Assembly (NCBI RefSeq): GCF_026898135.2
Contig: NZ_CP114035.2
Span: 3,823,501-3,887,500 of the forward strand
Origin: Pseudomonas fortuita
GTDB lineage: Bacteria > Pseudomonadota > Gammaproteobacteria > Pseudomonadales > Pseudomonadaceae
Direction of reading: 5' to 3'
Length of the DNA stretch: 64,000 bases
Shown: positions 1-7,488 of the stretch, in pieces
Layout of the letters: each line of letters opens with the position of its first letter
Numbering within the stretch: position 1 is the first letter of the stretch
The notes under the pieces: model-generated
Database searches by the model: none
What the model was told of the DNA's origin: nothing
What the model saw: the letters and a program-made list of their open reading frames with translations, nothing else
Position numbers and translations under genes: made by a program

Positions 1-552
1 AGTGACAGAGCTGACCTTTTCGTTACGGGCCATGCGCAGTTGCTGTTCGGTGCTGATCAGGCCATCGAATTCCTTGCGGATTTCATCGGTGATGCGCTTG
101 CCCCGGCCGTTGCCGATCGAGGCCTGGTAATCGCCCTGGCTACGGCGCAGGTTAATCATCTCGTTGCCGAAGTCGTTCCAGGCCTGCTGCAAAGCAATCA
201 ACCGGTCGATACGGTCGACCTGCTGCGGGTTGTCCTCCACCATGCCCCGCAGGCTTTGCAGGCTGCCGAGAATACGTGGCTTGGCCACCTCGTAGGGGTC
301 AAGGAAACGCTCGTCACCGGTGATCAGGAAACCGCGCATGCCGGTTTCCATGTCGATCGACAGCTTGACCGCTTCGTTGGCATTGCCGATGACCCGATCG
401 GTGTGTTCGACCCACTGCATGGCCGAAAGCAGGTAGTTGATCACCGCAACGAAGGCTACGGCCCCCAGCAGGCCCACCCCCAGGGGGAGGCCGATGTTGC
501 GGCTCAACAGCTTGCGAAAGCTTCGCTGGTCTATCGAGGCTGCTTGAATCAT
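1..552 (-). CDS. CHASE3-domain sensor protein, N-terminal part (cut by window start)
   Basis: Seen: 184 codons from an ATG at 552 run off the window edge. A basic N-terminus is followed by one membrane segment (about residues 22-42, rich in GVGLLGAVAFVAVINYLL), then a periplasmic helical region with the CHASE3 signature METGMRGFLITGDERFL. Family knowledge: CHASE3 is an extracytoplasmic sensory domain found on histidine kinases, diguanylate cyclases and chemoreceptors. The catalytic part lies outside the window. Inference: the divergent receiver-only gene at 801 makes a sensor (hybrid) histidine kinase the best guess; a chemoreceptor is the alternative. Confidence 0.8.
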   Translation of the reverse strand, partial: MIQAASIDQRSFRKLLSRNIGLPLGVGLLGAVAFVAVINYLLSAMQWVEHTDRVIGNANEAVKLSIDMETGMRGFLITGDERFLDPYEVAKPRILGSLQSLRGMVEDNPQQVDRIDRLIALQQAWNDFGNEMINLRRSQGDYQASIGNGRGKRITDEIRKEFDGLISTEQQLRMARNEKVSSVT

Positions 553-800
553 GAGAAAACGCCCGAGCAAAAAAAGTCCATTGGAAAGAGTGGCGGATCA
601 ACCGTTGTTGTTATCTGCCACTGCGCCGTCCTGATAAGCGAGTCTAACCAGCTTTGACGGGTCTGGCAGGGCATTTAGCCAGTATTTGAAGGCGGTGTGC
701 GCCAATCGTTCCATCTGATTGCAGGGATCGGTATCCTCGGGAACTTCTGTTGTCACTTGGCGCACAGATAAAAGACATTCATTTGTACAGGATCCGAACC

Positions 801-1151
801 ATGCATCTTCTTGTAGTCGAAGACGACGACATCGTACGCATGCTGATGGTCGAAGTGCTCGACGAGTTGGGCTACACGGTCATTGAGGCTGAAGACGGCG
901 AAGCCGCCCTGCAGGTGCTCGCAAACCCAAGCCAGCCGCTGGAACTGATGATGACCGATGTGGGTTTGCCGGACATGCGTGGCGATGTGCTGGCAGGCAA
1001 AGCGCGCGAGTTGCGGCCACTGCTGCCCGTGCTGTTCGCCAGTGGTTATGCCGACAGCATCAATGTGCCCGAGGGCATGCACCTGATCGGCAAGCCGTTC
1101 AGCATCGACCAGTTGCGGGACAAGGTGGTGGCCATTCTGGGTCACCCGTGA
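801..1151 (+). CDS. Single-domain response regulator (receiver/CheY-like)
   Basis: A 116-residue protein made only of a receiver domain. Visible residues: acidic pocket E7-D8-D9, phosphoacceptor D53 in MMTDVGLPD, switch S81 in FASGYA, conserved K98 in GKPF. There is no output domain, so it should act through protein contact or as a phosphorelay intermediate in the cytoplasm. I chose the ATG at 801 because MHLLVVEDDD is the normal receiver start; an in-frame start at 750 would add 17 unrelated residues. It is divergent from the CHASE3 sensor, suggesting they form one signalling pair. Confidence 0.88.
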   Translation: MHLLVVEDDDIVRMLMVEVLDELGYTVIEAEDGEAALQVLANPSQPLELMMTDVGLPDMRGDVLAGKARELRPLLPVLFASGYADSINVPEGMHLIGKPFSIDQLRDKVVAILGHP

Positions 1152-1159
1152 AATCGGTG

Positions 1160-1260
1160 TCGCCTGCTTCGCGGGCTTGCCCACTCGCACAAAGACCGCA
1201 GGGTTTCGAACGCTGTGACGGTTTTGTGGGAGCGGGTTGACCCGCGAAGAGGCCGGCACA
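1160..1260. repeat. REP/BIME-type repeat pair, degenerate left copy
   Basis: The right unit (1225-1260) reads gtgggagcgggttgacccgc followed by gaagaggccggcaca, the common P. putida REP core with an internal hairpin. The left unit (about 1160-1190, cttcgcgggcttgcccactc) is an inverted, decayed copy. It sits between the convergent response regulator and cobF, where REPs typically accumulate. Confidence 0.75.
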
Positions 1261-1271
1261 GGGCACACAAC

Positions 1272-2021
1272 TCACAGCTCCCTGCGCAACAAATAAGTAT
1301 CCATGATCCACCCCTTACGCCGCCTCTCCTGTTCACGCACTTCCAGTATCCGCGCCTTCACCTCCTGCAACGGCCCGGCAATCAGCACTTCATCCTCGGT
1401 ACCCAGGCAAGCGCCCCAGTAGATCACCAACCCCGGATCATCGAGCTGAGCAAACGCGCACTGCCCGTCGAGCATCACCACCACGTTGTCGATAGGCCCA
1501 TGCCCGGCCAGGCGCCGCCCTGGCAGCACGGTCAGCGGCTCGCCGATGCGATTGAGGGGCACCTGATGACGCGCCGCCAGCGCCTGTACACTGCTGATGC
1601 CTGGAATGATCTGCAAGCGCAGCGCCACGCCGCGCTCGCGGACCAGATCGAGAATCCGCAGGGTACTGTCGTAAAGGGTCGGCTCGCCCCACAGCAGAAA
1701 GGCGCCGGTTTCGCCGTCGCCAATCTCCTGCTCGATCAGTTGGGCATACAGCGCAGCACGCTGCCGGTGCCAGTCCTGCACCGCACCCAGGTAGTCATCT
1801 GCCTGGCCATCGCGCAGGGGGTCGGCGACCTGCACCAGGCGATAGCCACCCTCGGGGCGGTAGCGCTGCACAATGGCCTTGCGCAGGCGTACCAGCTCAT
1901 CCTTGTCGCTGCCCTTGTCGAGCACGAAAAACACGCAGGCGCGGCGCAGTGCATCGACTGCTTCATAAGTGACCTGGCGCGGGTCACCCGCACCGATCCC
2001 GATCAACAACAGGTCTTTCAT
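1272..2021 (-). CDS. cobF: Precorrin-6A synthase (deacetylating), CobF
   Basis: A 249-residue SAM-dependent tetrapyrrole methylase. It should methylate C-1 of precorrin-5 and release acetate, giving precorrin-6A in aerobic cobalamin synthesis. Seen: an N-terminal GIGAGDPRQVT loop (residues 8-18), a central LLWGEPTLYDS segment and IIPGISSVQ, all typical of the SAM methylase fold. Length fits CobF. No other cob gene is in the window, so it stands apart from the main cobalamin cluster; the neighbours are a response regulator and a porin. No cobalamin riboswitch was recognised upstream. Confidence 0.88.
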   Translation of the reverse strand: MKDLLLIGIGAGDPRQVTYEAVDALRRACVFFVLDKGSDKDELVRLRKAIVQRYRPEGGYRLVQVADPLRDGQADDYLGAVQDWHRQRAALYAQLIEQEIGDGETGAFLLWGEPTLYDSTLRILDLVRERGVALRLQIIPGISSVQALAARHQVPLNRIGEPLTVLPGRRLAGHGPIDNVVVMLDGQCAFAQLDDPGLVIYWGACLGTEDEVLIAGPLQEVKARILEVREQERRRKGWIMDTYLLRREL

Positions 2022-2088
2022 TGCTTTGCCCTTTGCGGGAACCAGCCGCCATTGTCAGGCGGCTACCGGTATTTGGCAAAACGCCCGC

Positions 2089-3390
2089 TTAGAAAACCGA
2101 GAAGTTGTAGCTGACAATCACCCGTGTTTCATCCATGTCACGCGCCCACTTTTCATAATTGCTACGGTAAGTGGAATTACGCAGGCGCACGCTGACATCC
2201 TTGAAAGTGCCACTTTGCACCTGGTACTTGAACTCGGTGTCGCGTTCCCATTCCTTGCCTTCGGCCCTGCTGCCCGGCACCTTGATATTGTCGCCATTGA
2301 TGTAGCGGGTGAAGAAGGTCAGGCCGGGCACACCCAGCGCCTTGAAGTCATAGTCATAACGCACCTGCCAGGAACGCTCCTGAGCGGCGGCGAAATCGTT
2401 GACCTGAGCATAGTTGACCAGATACGGGTTGCTGCCATCCAGGTACGGCATGGCGCTGTCGCCATACATCCGCTGCCAGCCGGCACTGATCTTGTGGCCA
2501 CCCAGGCTGTAGCCGAGCATGCCGCTGAAGGCGCGATGGTCGATTGCACCGGCGCGGGCATTGCCAATGTCATCACTCTTGATCAGGCGCAGGTCGGCCG
2601 ACAGGCTGCCCAACGCCAACGGCTGGCTGGCCACCAGGCCGAGGAAGTGCTGGCGGTAAATATTTTCCAGCTTGGCCACCTGGTACTGGGCGCTGATTCG
2701 CTCGTTGAAGCGGTAGTCGACACCGGCCAGGTCAAAGTGGTCAGCTTCGATATCGCAGGCATAGCGCTTGTTCTTGCAGTGCACGCGGATGTCCTGGCGG
2801 TCAGTGGAATCCCGCGCGGTGTATTTGTCCAGGCGGGCCAGGGTGAACTTCAAGTCGCGCACTTCTTCAGAAGTGAGCATGGCGCCATGGAACAGGGTGG
2901 GCAGCAAGCGGCCGTCGTTGTATTTGAGCAATGGCACATCAGGCATCATCGAGCCGTATTTGAGCACGCTCTTGGACACCTTGACCTTGGCCGCCAGCCC
3001 CATCTTTGCATATTGGTCAACCGAGTGCCGCGGGTCATGACCGGAAGAAGGCAGCAGGCCACTGTTACTGTCTGCCGGACTCGAGTCCAGTTTGAAGCCG
3101 AACATGCCCAGCGCATCTACGCCAAAACCGACCGGCCCTTGGGTATAACCCGACTGCACATTAAGGATGAAACCTTGCGCCCATTCTTCCCGCTTGGAAG
3201 CGCCTTGGCTGGAACCGCTTTGGCCATCACGAAAATCCCGGTTGAAATAAACATTGCGTGCTTCGACCTTGGCACTGCTGTCTTCAAGAAATCCGGTGGC
3301 CTGGGCGTTGACGCCGGCACACAAGAGGAACAGGCCGGCAACACGGCGCCCAGGGGCGAGGGGGAAAGGGGCAAACATGCGAAGACACAT
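2089..3390 (-). CDS. OprD-family outer-membrane porin
   Basis: A 433-residue protein with an N-terminal signal peptide (cleavage likely after VNAQA), then FLEDSSAKVEARNVYFNRDF, the usual OprD-family opening. It has alternating aromatic beta strands and ends in ...SYNFSVF with a terminal Phe suited to the Bam machinery. OprD-type 18-strand channels pass basic amino acids, small peptides or aromatic/short carboxylates. Substrate cannot be read from sequence; it resembles the OprE/OprQ side of the family. The start may be ATG 3390 or ATG 3378 (MFAPFPL); the latter gives a more ordinary signal peptide, and neither has a strong Shine-Dalgarno. Confidence 0.88.
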   Translation of the reverse strand: MCLRMFAPFPLAPGRRVAGLFLLCAGVNAQATGFLEDSSAKVEARNVYFNRDFRDGQSGSSQGASKREEWAQGFILNVQSGYTQGPVGFGVDALGMFGFKLDSSPADSNSGLLPSSGHDPRHSVDQYAKMGLAAKVKVSKSVLKYGSMMPDVPLLKYNDGRLLPTLFHGAMLTSEEVRDLKFTLARLDKYTARDSTDRQDIRVHCKNKRYACDIEADHFDLAGVDYRFNERISAQYQVAKLENIYRQHFLGLVASQPLALGSLSADLRLIKSDDIGNARAGAIDHRAFSGMLGYSLGGHKISAGWQRMYGDSAMPYLDGSNPYLVNYAQVNDFAAAQERSWQVRYDYDFKALGVPGLTFFTRYINGDNIKVPGSRAEGKEWERDTEFKYQVQSGTFKDVSVRLRNSTYRSNYEKWARDMDETRVIVSYNFSVF

Positions 3391-3737
3391 CCAGAATCAA
3401 AGGCGGGATACACACTGCGGCACGAACTGGCCACGGCACTGCGACAAGGCCGAACAATCAACGGCCATCATCTGAAATGATCGCGCAACGGCGCTGGCGC
3501 GCGCCATTGGACCATGGTCTAGACGAACCGCTGGGGAACGGCAAAAAAACCGTGAAATAGCGCGCGCAAAACTAGGAAAGTTCCCGCCTTACTTACAAAA
3601 GTTTGCTGTTTACCCAGTCCCGATGAATGTCTACACTCACTATCAGCGAACAGCAGACCCCACCTGCGTGGCTGGCGTTTTATGTAGTTTTAATGTTCGT
3701 CACGCCCTGCCACCACCGACGTACAGGAGTGATTACA

Positions 3738-4097
3738 GTGTCCAGACTTGCAGAGTTTCGTGCTGCCGAAAAAGCGCTCCAGGAGCAGATGGCGCAACTG
3801 GAGGCATTGAAAAAGGATGCCGGCCTCAAACGCGAAATCGAATTCGAGCAGAAACTAGTCGGCCTGATGAAAAGCTATGACAAGAGCCTGCGCGATATCA
3901 TCGCCATCCTTGATCCCAAGGCGGTAGCCAAGACTAGCGGCCCAGCGCCCAAGCAACAGCGCCGCCCACGCGTGGTAAAGGTTTATCAAAACCCGCACAC
4001 CGGCGAGCGGATCGAGACCAAGGGCGGCAACCACCGCGGCCTCAAGGCCTGGAAAGAACAGTATGGGGGCGCCACGGTGGAAAGTTGGGTACGCTGA
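3738..4097 (+). CDS. MvaT/MvaU-family (TurB-like) H-NS-type silencer
   Basis: A 119-residue nucleoid protein. The N-terminal coiled coil (SRLAEFRAAEKALQEQMAQL) drives oligomerisation. The C-terminal half carries the DNA-binding segment KVYQNPHTGERIETKGGNHRGLKAWKEQYG, shared by MvaT, MvaU, TurA and TurB. Family role: binds AT-rich, often foreign DNA and represses it. The start is GTG 3738, because CAGGAGT at 3724-3730 lies 7 nt upstream and the protein then matches family length; an ATG at 3627 would add 37 unrelated residues. A strong terminator follows at 4206. It is a candidate silencer of the AT-rich island at 10.7-13.9 kb (inference). Confidence 0.93.
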   Translation: MSRLAEFRAAEKALQEQMAQLEALKKDAGLKREIEFEQKLVGLMKSYDKSLRDIIAILDPKAVAKTSGPAPKQQRRPRVVKVYQNPHTGERIETKGGNHRGLKAWKEQYGGATVESWVR

Positions 4098-4205
4098 TGA
4101 AACGTCAACGCACACTTCACACTTTTTTCACAAGGGCTGGCTCAATATCGAGACAGCTAAAGGACTAGCGACCCCACGCGCCCGCACATGCGGGCCTCTA
4201 ATTCC

Positions 4206-4236
4206 AGCGCCCTGCCCCGTGCAGGGCGCTTTCATT
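4206..4236 (+). terminator. Rho-independent terminator of the MvaT-family gene
   Basis: Stem AGCGCCCTG / CAGGGCGCT around a short CCCCGTG-containing loop, followed by ttcattt. It lies about 110 bp downstream of the silencer stop codon and before the glyoxalase gene. Confidence 0.8.
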
Positions 4237-4319
4237 TGCGCAATCGGCGCACTTCCGTATCATGGCCAGCCTGTCTGTTTTGCCGGTGCCCTGCGCCCGG
4301 CCCCGTCTCAGGAGTTCCC

Positions 4320-4847
4320 ATGAGCCTGCACGATCTGCACACCCTGCCTGGCGTCACCGCCCAACCGGATGCCGCTACCGCCCACTTCGTCTTCAACCAC
4401 ACCATGTTGCGCGTCAAGGATATCGAGAAGTCGCTGGACTTCTACACCCGGGTACTGGGTTTCCGCGTGGTGGACAAGCGTGACTTCCCTGAAGCCGCCT
4501 TCAGCCTGTACTTCCTTGCCCTGGTCGACCCGGCGCAGATTCCCGCTGATGACGCTGCACGCCACCAGTGGATGAAGTCGATCCCTGGCGTACTGGAGCT
4601 GACCCACAACCACGGCACCGAAAACGATGCTGAGTTTGCCTACCACAACGGCAATACCGACCCGCGCGGGTTTGGCCACATCTGCATTTCGGTACCGGAC
4701 GTGCGCGCCGCCTGTGCGCGCTTTGAAGCACTGGATGTGCCGTTCCAGAAACGCCTGCAGGACGGGCGCATGAACCACCTGGCCTTCGTCAAGGACCCGG
4801 ACGGTTACTGGGTAGAAGTGATCCAGCCGACCGAGCTCAAAGGCTAA
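4320..4847 (+). CDS. gloA: Lactoylglutathione lyase (glyoxalase I)
   Basis: A 175-residue glyoxalase of the VOC fold. It converts the hemithioacetal of methylglyoxal and glutathione to S-lactoylglutathione in the cytosol. The four predicted metal ligands are visible: H27 (FNHTMLRVKD), E93 (VLELTHNHG), H120 (GFGHICI) and E166 (YWVEVIQ). The extra N-terminal stretch and the inserts are like the longer, zinc-type (eukaryote-like) enzymes rather than the short Ni-type. The start is ATG 4320 after CAGGAG; upstream in-frame codons overlap the preceding terminator. Confidence 0.95.
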   Translation: MSLHDLHTLPGVTAQPDAATAHFVFNHTMLRVKDIEKSLDFYTRVLGFRVVDKRDFPEAAFSLYFLALVDPAQIPADDAARHQWMKSIPGVLELTHNHGTENDAEFAYHNGNTDPRGFGHICISVPDVRAACARFEALDVPFQKRLQDGRMNHLAFVKDPDGYWVEVIQPTELKG

Positions 4848-4944
4848 GCATTCATCGCTGTTCGCTCGTCGGGCCGGGAACTCCCGGCCCCTTGCTGTGG
4901 TATATGAAGGTAACGGCTTCACATGCCACAGCGAGGTAAGGACG

Positions 4945-5187
4945 ATGCAATCTCTTCACTGTGAATACCGCGAGCACACCATCACCGCCAGCGTGATGCC
5001 CCACCCCGACTCCCCCCTGCCCTACGCCGCCGGCTGCCTGATTACCGCGCCCGACGGGCACACCAGCAAGCGCATGTCGATGCCGATGAAGTTTTTCTCC
5101 GACCTGGAGAACGCGCAGCATGTGTCGCTGGCCCACGGCCGCGCACTGGTCGACCAGCAGCTGGATGACGGGCACAAGCTGTTCTGA
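4945..5187 (+). CDS. Conserved small hypothetical protein
   Basis: 80 residues, start ATG 4945 preceded by GAGGTAAGGA. No signal peptide or membrane segment. The sequence looks like a compact globular protein (MQSLHCEYREHTITASVMPH ... ending QLDDGHKLF). I do not recognise a family. The next feature is a large REP palindrome, so the gene is probably monocistronic. Coding confidence rests on the ribosome-binding site and codon use. Confidence 0.7.
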   Translation: MQSLHCEYREHTITASVMPHPDSPLPYAAGCLITAPDGHTSKRMSMPMKFFSDLENAQHVSLAHGRALVDQQLDDGHKLF

Positions 5188-5202
5188 CCCTTCCAAGGTT
5201 TG

Positions 5203-5304
5203 TACTGGCCCCTTCGCGGCTAAAGCCGCTCCCACAGGTAATCCACAGATTTCAGATGCTTTGCTGTACCTGTGGGAGCGGCTTTAGCCGCGAAGGGGCC
5301 AGCA
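5203..5304. repeat. BIME: near-perfect 38-bp inverted REP pair
   Basis: The left arm 5203-5240 (starting tactggccccttcgcggcta) and right arm 5267-5304 are reverse complements over 38 bases with one mismatch, around a 26-nt spacer. Each arm is a REP with its own internal hairpin (gcggctaaagccgc). It lies between two convergent genes and could act as a bidirectional transcription/mRNA-end element. Confidence 0.9.
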
Positions 5305-5313
5305 CAGGAGTAA

Positions 5314-6135
5314 CTAGCCCTCCCGGGCGTAAGCCACTGCGGCATCCACCTGCGCCCGCGTCGGCCTGATACCCGTGTACAGCACAAACTGCTCCAGCGC
5401 TTGCAGCGCAATGACCTCCAGCCCGGTAATCACCGGCTTGCCCAACGCCTGCGCCCGGCGAATCAACGACGTCTGCGCCGGCATCGCCACCACATCGAAC
5501 ACCCGCTCGGCCGCCGCTATGGCATGCTCAGAAAACGCCAGCACCTCTGCCTCCGGCCCGCCAGCCATACCGATCGGCGTCACGTTCACCAGCATCGGCG
5601 GGCAGATGTCGCCCAACTCAGCCAGCCAGCGATAACCACACACATCTGCCAGTTGCCGACCGGCCTGCTCGTTGCGCGCAACGATGATGCCTTCGGCAAA
5701 GCCTGCATCACGCAGGGCACTGGCCACGGCCTTGGCCATGCCACCACTGCCACGCAGGGCAAAGGCGGTGCCCGGATCGACCTGATGCTGCGCCAACAAC
5801 TGGCGCACGGCCAGGTAATCGGTGTTGTAGGCCTTCAGGTGGCCACCGGTATTGACCAAGGTATTGACCGACTCGATGGCCGCCGCCGACGGGTCGATTT
5901 CATCGACCAGCGCCATACAGGCCTCCTTGTACGGCATGGACACGCCGCAGCCGCGGATACCCAAGGCGCGGATACCCGCCACCGCCGCCGGCAGGTCATC
6001 GGTGCGCATGGCCTTGTAGTAAAAGTCCAGGCCCAGCTGCTGGTACAGGTGGTTGTGAAAACGCACGCCAAAGGTGCCGGGGCGTCCGGCCAAGGAGATG
6101 CACAGCACGGTATCCCTGCTGGGAGTTGTCGACAT
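5314..6135 (-). CDS. Shikimate dehydrogenase-like oxidoreductase (AroE superfamily)
   Basis: A 273-residue NAD(P)-dependent dehydrogenase. Seen: the catalytic-lysine region GVSMPYKEA, YNTDYLAV with the catalytic Asp, a Rossmann segment ALRGSGGMAKAVASAL, and the C-terminal VITGLEVIALQALEQF. The N-terminal substrate motif is AGRPGTFGVRFHNHLYQQLG, whereas canonical AroE has a serine-rich SxSP loop that binds the shikimate carboxylate. That difference puts it among secondary AroE homologues (SdhL/RifI-like groups), so the substrate may be shikimate, quinate or another hydroxy-acid. It is not in an aro operon. Confidence 0.82.
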   Translation of the reverse strand: MSTTPSRDTVLCISLAGRPGTFGVRFHNHLYQQLGLDFYYKAMRTDDLPAAVAGIRALGIRGCGVSMPYKEACMALVDEIDPSAAAIESVNTLVNTGGHLKAYNTDYLAVRQLLAQHQVDPGTAFALRGSGGMAKAVASALRDAGFAEGIIVARNEQAGRQLADVCGYRWLAELGDICPPMLVNVTPIGMAGGPEAEVLAFSEHAIAAAERVFDVVAMPAQTSLIRRAQALGKPVITGLEVIALQALEQFVLYTGIRPTRAQVDAAVAYAREG

Positions 6136-6296
6136 AGCCTGCTCCTGTGTCAGAACTGAAACGTTTGTGCAGCGTAACAGAGGCGACCACTGGTCGTCCC
6201 TTACACAACCTTTACCGTTCCCCTGTGCTCAGCTGACAGAGACTGGAGTCATATTATCAAGGCCCCCGAACGTGGGCTTTCTCTGCGAGGTGCTCC

Positions 6297-6641
6297 ATGA
6301 TCCGTCACATTCCCGGAATCGCCCTGCTGGTCGGTGCCTTGGCCATCAGCGGGCCCGCTGCTGCTCACGGTGGCCATGGCGGCGGTGGCTGGTATGGACC
6401 GGGCCCGGTCCTGGGTGCGGCAGTGGTCGGCGCCGTGGTCGGGGCAACGGTTTATGGCGGGCGTGACCGTACTGTGTACGTTGAACGCCAGCCGGTCTAT
6501 TACGGGCCGCCGCCGGTGTACGTGCAACCGCCGCCGCAACCGGTGTACTACCAGCCGTACTACGCACCGGCACCACCGCCCCCGGGCTACCGCACCTACT
6601 ACGGCCCGCCACCGGTGTATTACGGACCGCCACGCTGGTAA
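6297..6641 (+). CDS. Secreted Pro/Tyr-rich protein with glycine-zipper-like segment
   Basis: 114 residues. A signal peptide (MIRHIPGIALLVGALAISGPAAA) is followed by HGGHGGGGWYGPGP, then a small-residue hydrophobic stretch (VLGAAVVGAVVGATVYGG), and then repeated PVYYGPPPVYVQPPPQ-type units to the end. This is a common low-complexity periplasmic or outer-membrane-associated protein in Pseudomonas; its function is unknown. ATG 6297 follows a GAGGTG-like ribosome-binding site. Confidence 0.8.
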   Translation: MIRHIPGIALLVGALAISGPAAAHGGHGGGGWYGPGPVLGAAVVGAVVGATVYGGRDRTVYVERQPVYYGPPPVYVQPPPQPVYYQPYYAPAPPPPGYRTYYGPPPVYYGPPRW

Positions 6642-6735
6642 TGGTTGATAGAACTAATGACCACTATCGAGGAAGTTGATTTCAAAGTGCCCAGGCTGCT
6701 GCGTATGGTAGGGCCATGTTTCACAGGAGGTCCAC

Positions 6736-6918
6736 ATGGCCACTATCCAGATCATGTCCGTTGTCGGCAGCGCCGTTCCCACTTCACTGCGTGAACAGGG
6801 CCGGCTGGCATGCTGGTACCTGGTGCGCAACGGCGAAGCCGTAAGCGGCCCGATGCCGACCCTTGCTGCGGCGCAGGCCTTGGTTGAACAGTTGCAACCA
6901 GGCACCCTGGTCGCCTGA
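6736..6918 (+). CDS. Small conserved hypothetical protein (60 aa)
   Basis: 60 residues starting at ATG 6736 behind a strong CAGGAGG. It contains ACWYLVRNGEAVSGPMPTLAAAQALVEQL, which resembles the small modules that pair a beta hairpin with a helix. No signal peptide and no recognised family. A clear terminator follows at 6957, supporting a real short transcript. Confidence 0.75.
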   Translation: MATIQIMSVVGSAVPTSLREQGRLACWYLVRNGEAVSGPMPTLAAAQALVEQLQPGTLVA

Positions 6919-6956
6919 CCCGAATTTGTTGTGCGTTGCTCCCTACGCCCTTTATG

Positions 6957-6983
6957 GCCCGCCGATCTGGCGGGCTTTTTTTT
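6957..6983 (+). terminator. Rho-independent terminator
   Basis: Perfect 7-bp stem GCCCGCC / GGCGGGC with loop GATCT followed by eight T residues; it ends the 60-aa gene's transcript. Confidence 0.93.
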
Positions 6984-7017
6984 GCCGAAACGCCTGGCCG
7001 TTACTGTGTGGGGGGCG

Positions 7018-7042
7018 CATCGCGAGCAAGCTCGCTCCTACA
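7018..7042. repeat. REP of a different family (GAGCAAGCTCGC type)
   Basis: catcgcgagcaagctcgctc followed by ctaca, i.e. TGTAGGAGCGAGCTTGCTCG on the other strand. This core is usual in P. fluorescens/syringae relatives and differs from the gcgg...ccgc REPs elsewhere in this window. It overlaps the 3' end of the 7038-7370 gene and supplies its TAG stop codon. Confidence 0.75.
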
Positions 7043-7370
7043 GTTTTTTCGGGCCAGTGTTTTTTGTAGCCATAGCCAACTGGCTGGTCAGGGCCAGGAC
7101 TTTACCCTGTAGCCGGCCGACGCTTATCACCAGCTCGTTGCGTTCCCTGGCGAACTGGTCGGCTTTGGCCTCTGCCTCTCTGCGGGCATCGCGCTCAATG
7201 TCCAGCAGGTCGGTCAGTCGGCGGATGACTGCAATATCTGCACTGTCCATCGCACGCTCGGTTGCATCCCTGGACAACCACTTGCGCAGCCACAGACCTG
7301 CACCCAGTAACACAGTGCCCGTGCCGCTCAGCCAAGTGACTGTGCCCGGGCCGAAGTCGGTCGGATCCAT
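7038..7370 (-). CDS. Membrane-anchored coiled-coil protein, phage-type (holin/spanin-like context)
   Basis: 110 residues. A short N-terminus leads into one hydrophobic segment (about residues 9-28, VTWLSGTGTVLLGAGLWLRK), then a long charged helix with heptad character (ERDARREAEAKADQFARERN). The layout is that of small phage membrane proteins such as i-spanins, but I recognise no defined family. It is divergent from the S24 repressor; operator O1 overlaps its candidate -10 (TAAATT, 7447-7452), with a weak -35 (TTGTGG, 7470-7475) 17 nt away. Its stop codon falls inside a REP, so the C-terminus may have been cut by REP insertion. Confidence 0.72.
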   Translation of the reverse strand: MDPTDFGPGTVTWLSGTGTVLLGAGLWLRKWLSRDATERAMDSADIAVIRRLTDLLDIERDARREAEAKADQFARERNELVISVGRLQGKVLALTSQLAMATKNTGPKKL

Positions 7371-7446
7371 GTGAACCTCATTACAGATGATGATGCCATG
7401 AGCCCCGGAGAAAAATGTCTCGCTGGCTTCCCTTGCTGGTGAATTT

Positions 7447-7475
7447 AATTTAGCCTACAGCTAACTTTGCCACAA
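7447..7475 (-). promoter_or_regulatory. Operator O1 over the divergent promoter region
   Basis: TTAGC-CTACA-GCTAA at 7450-7464 is a 5-5-5 palindrome. On the minus strand TTGTGG (7475-7470) and TAAATT (7452-7447) are 17 nt apart, with the palindrome in the spacer and over the -10. The same palindrome type recurs at 7498, 8849 and 8874, so this is probably the binding site of the neighbouring S24 repressor. Confidence 0.65.
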
Positions 7476-7488
7476 GAGAAATTTAGCT

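Noticed and set aside
53..657. Long plus-strand frame at the window start
   Set aside because: Shadow of the CHASE3 sensor gene on the minus strand, which has clear domain motifs.
6640..7040. tRNA-adjacent phage integration site at the left edge of the accessory block
   Set aside because: No tRNA-like cloverleaf was found; the boundary is marked only by a terminator and a REP.
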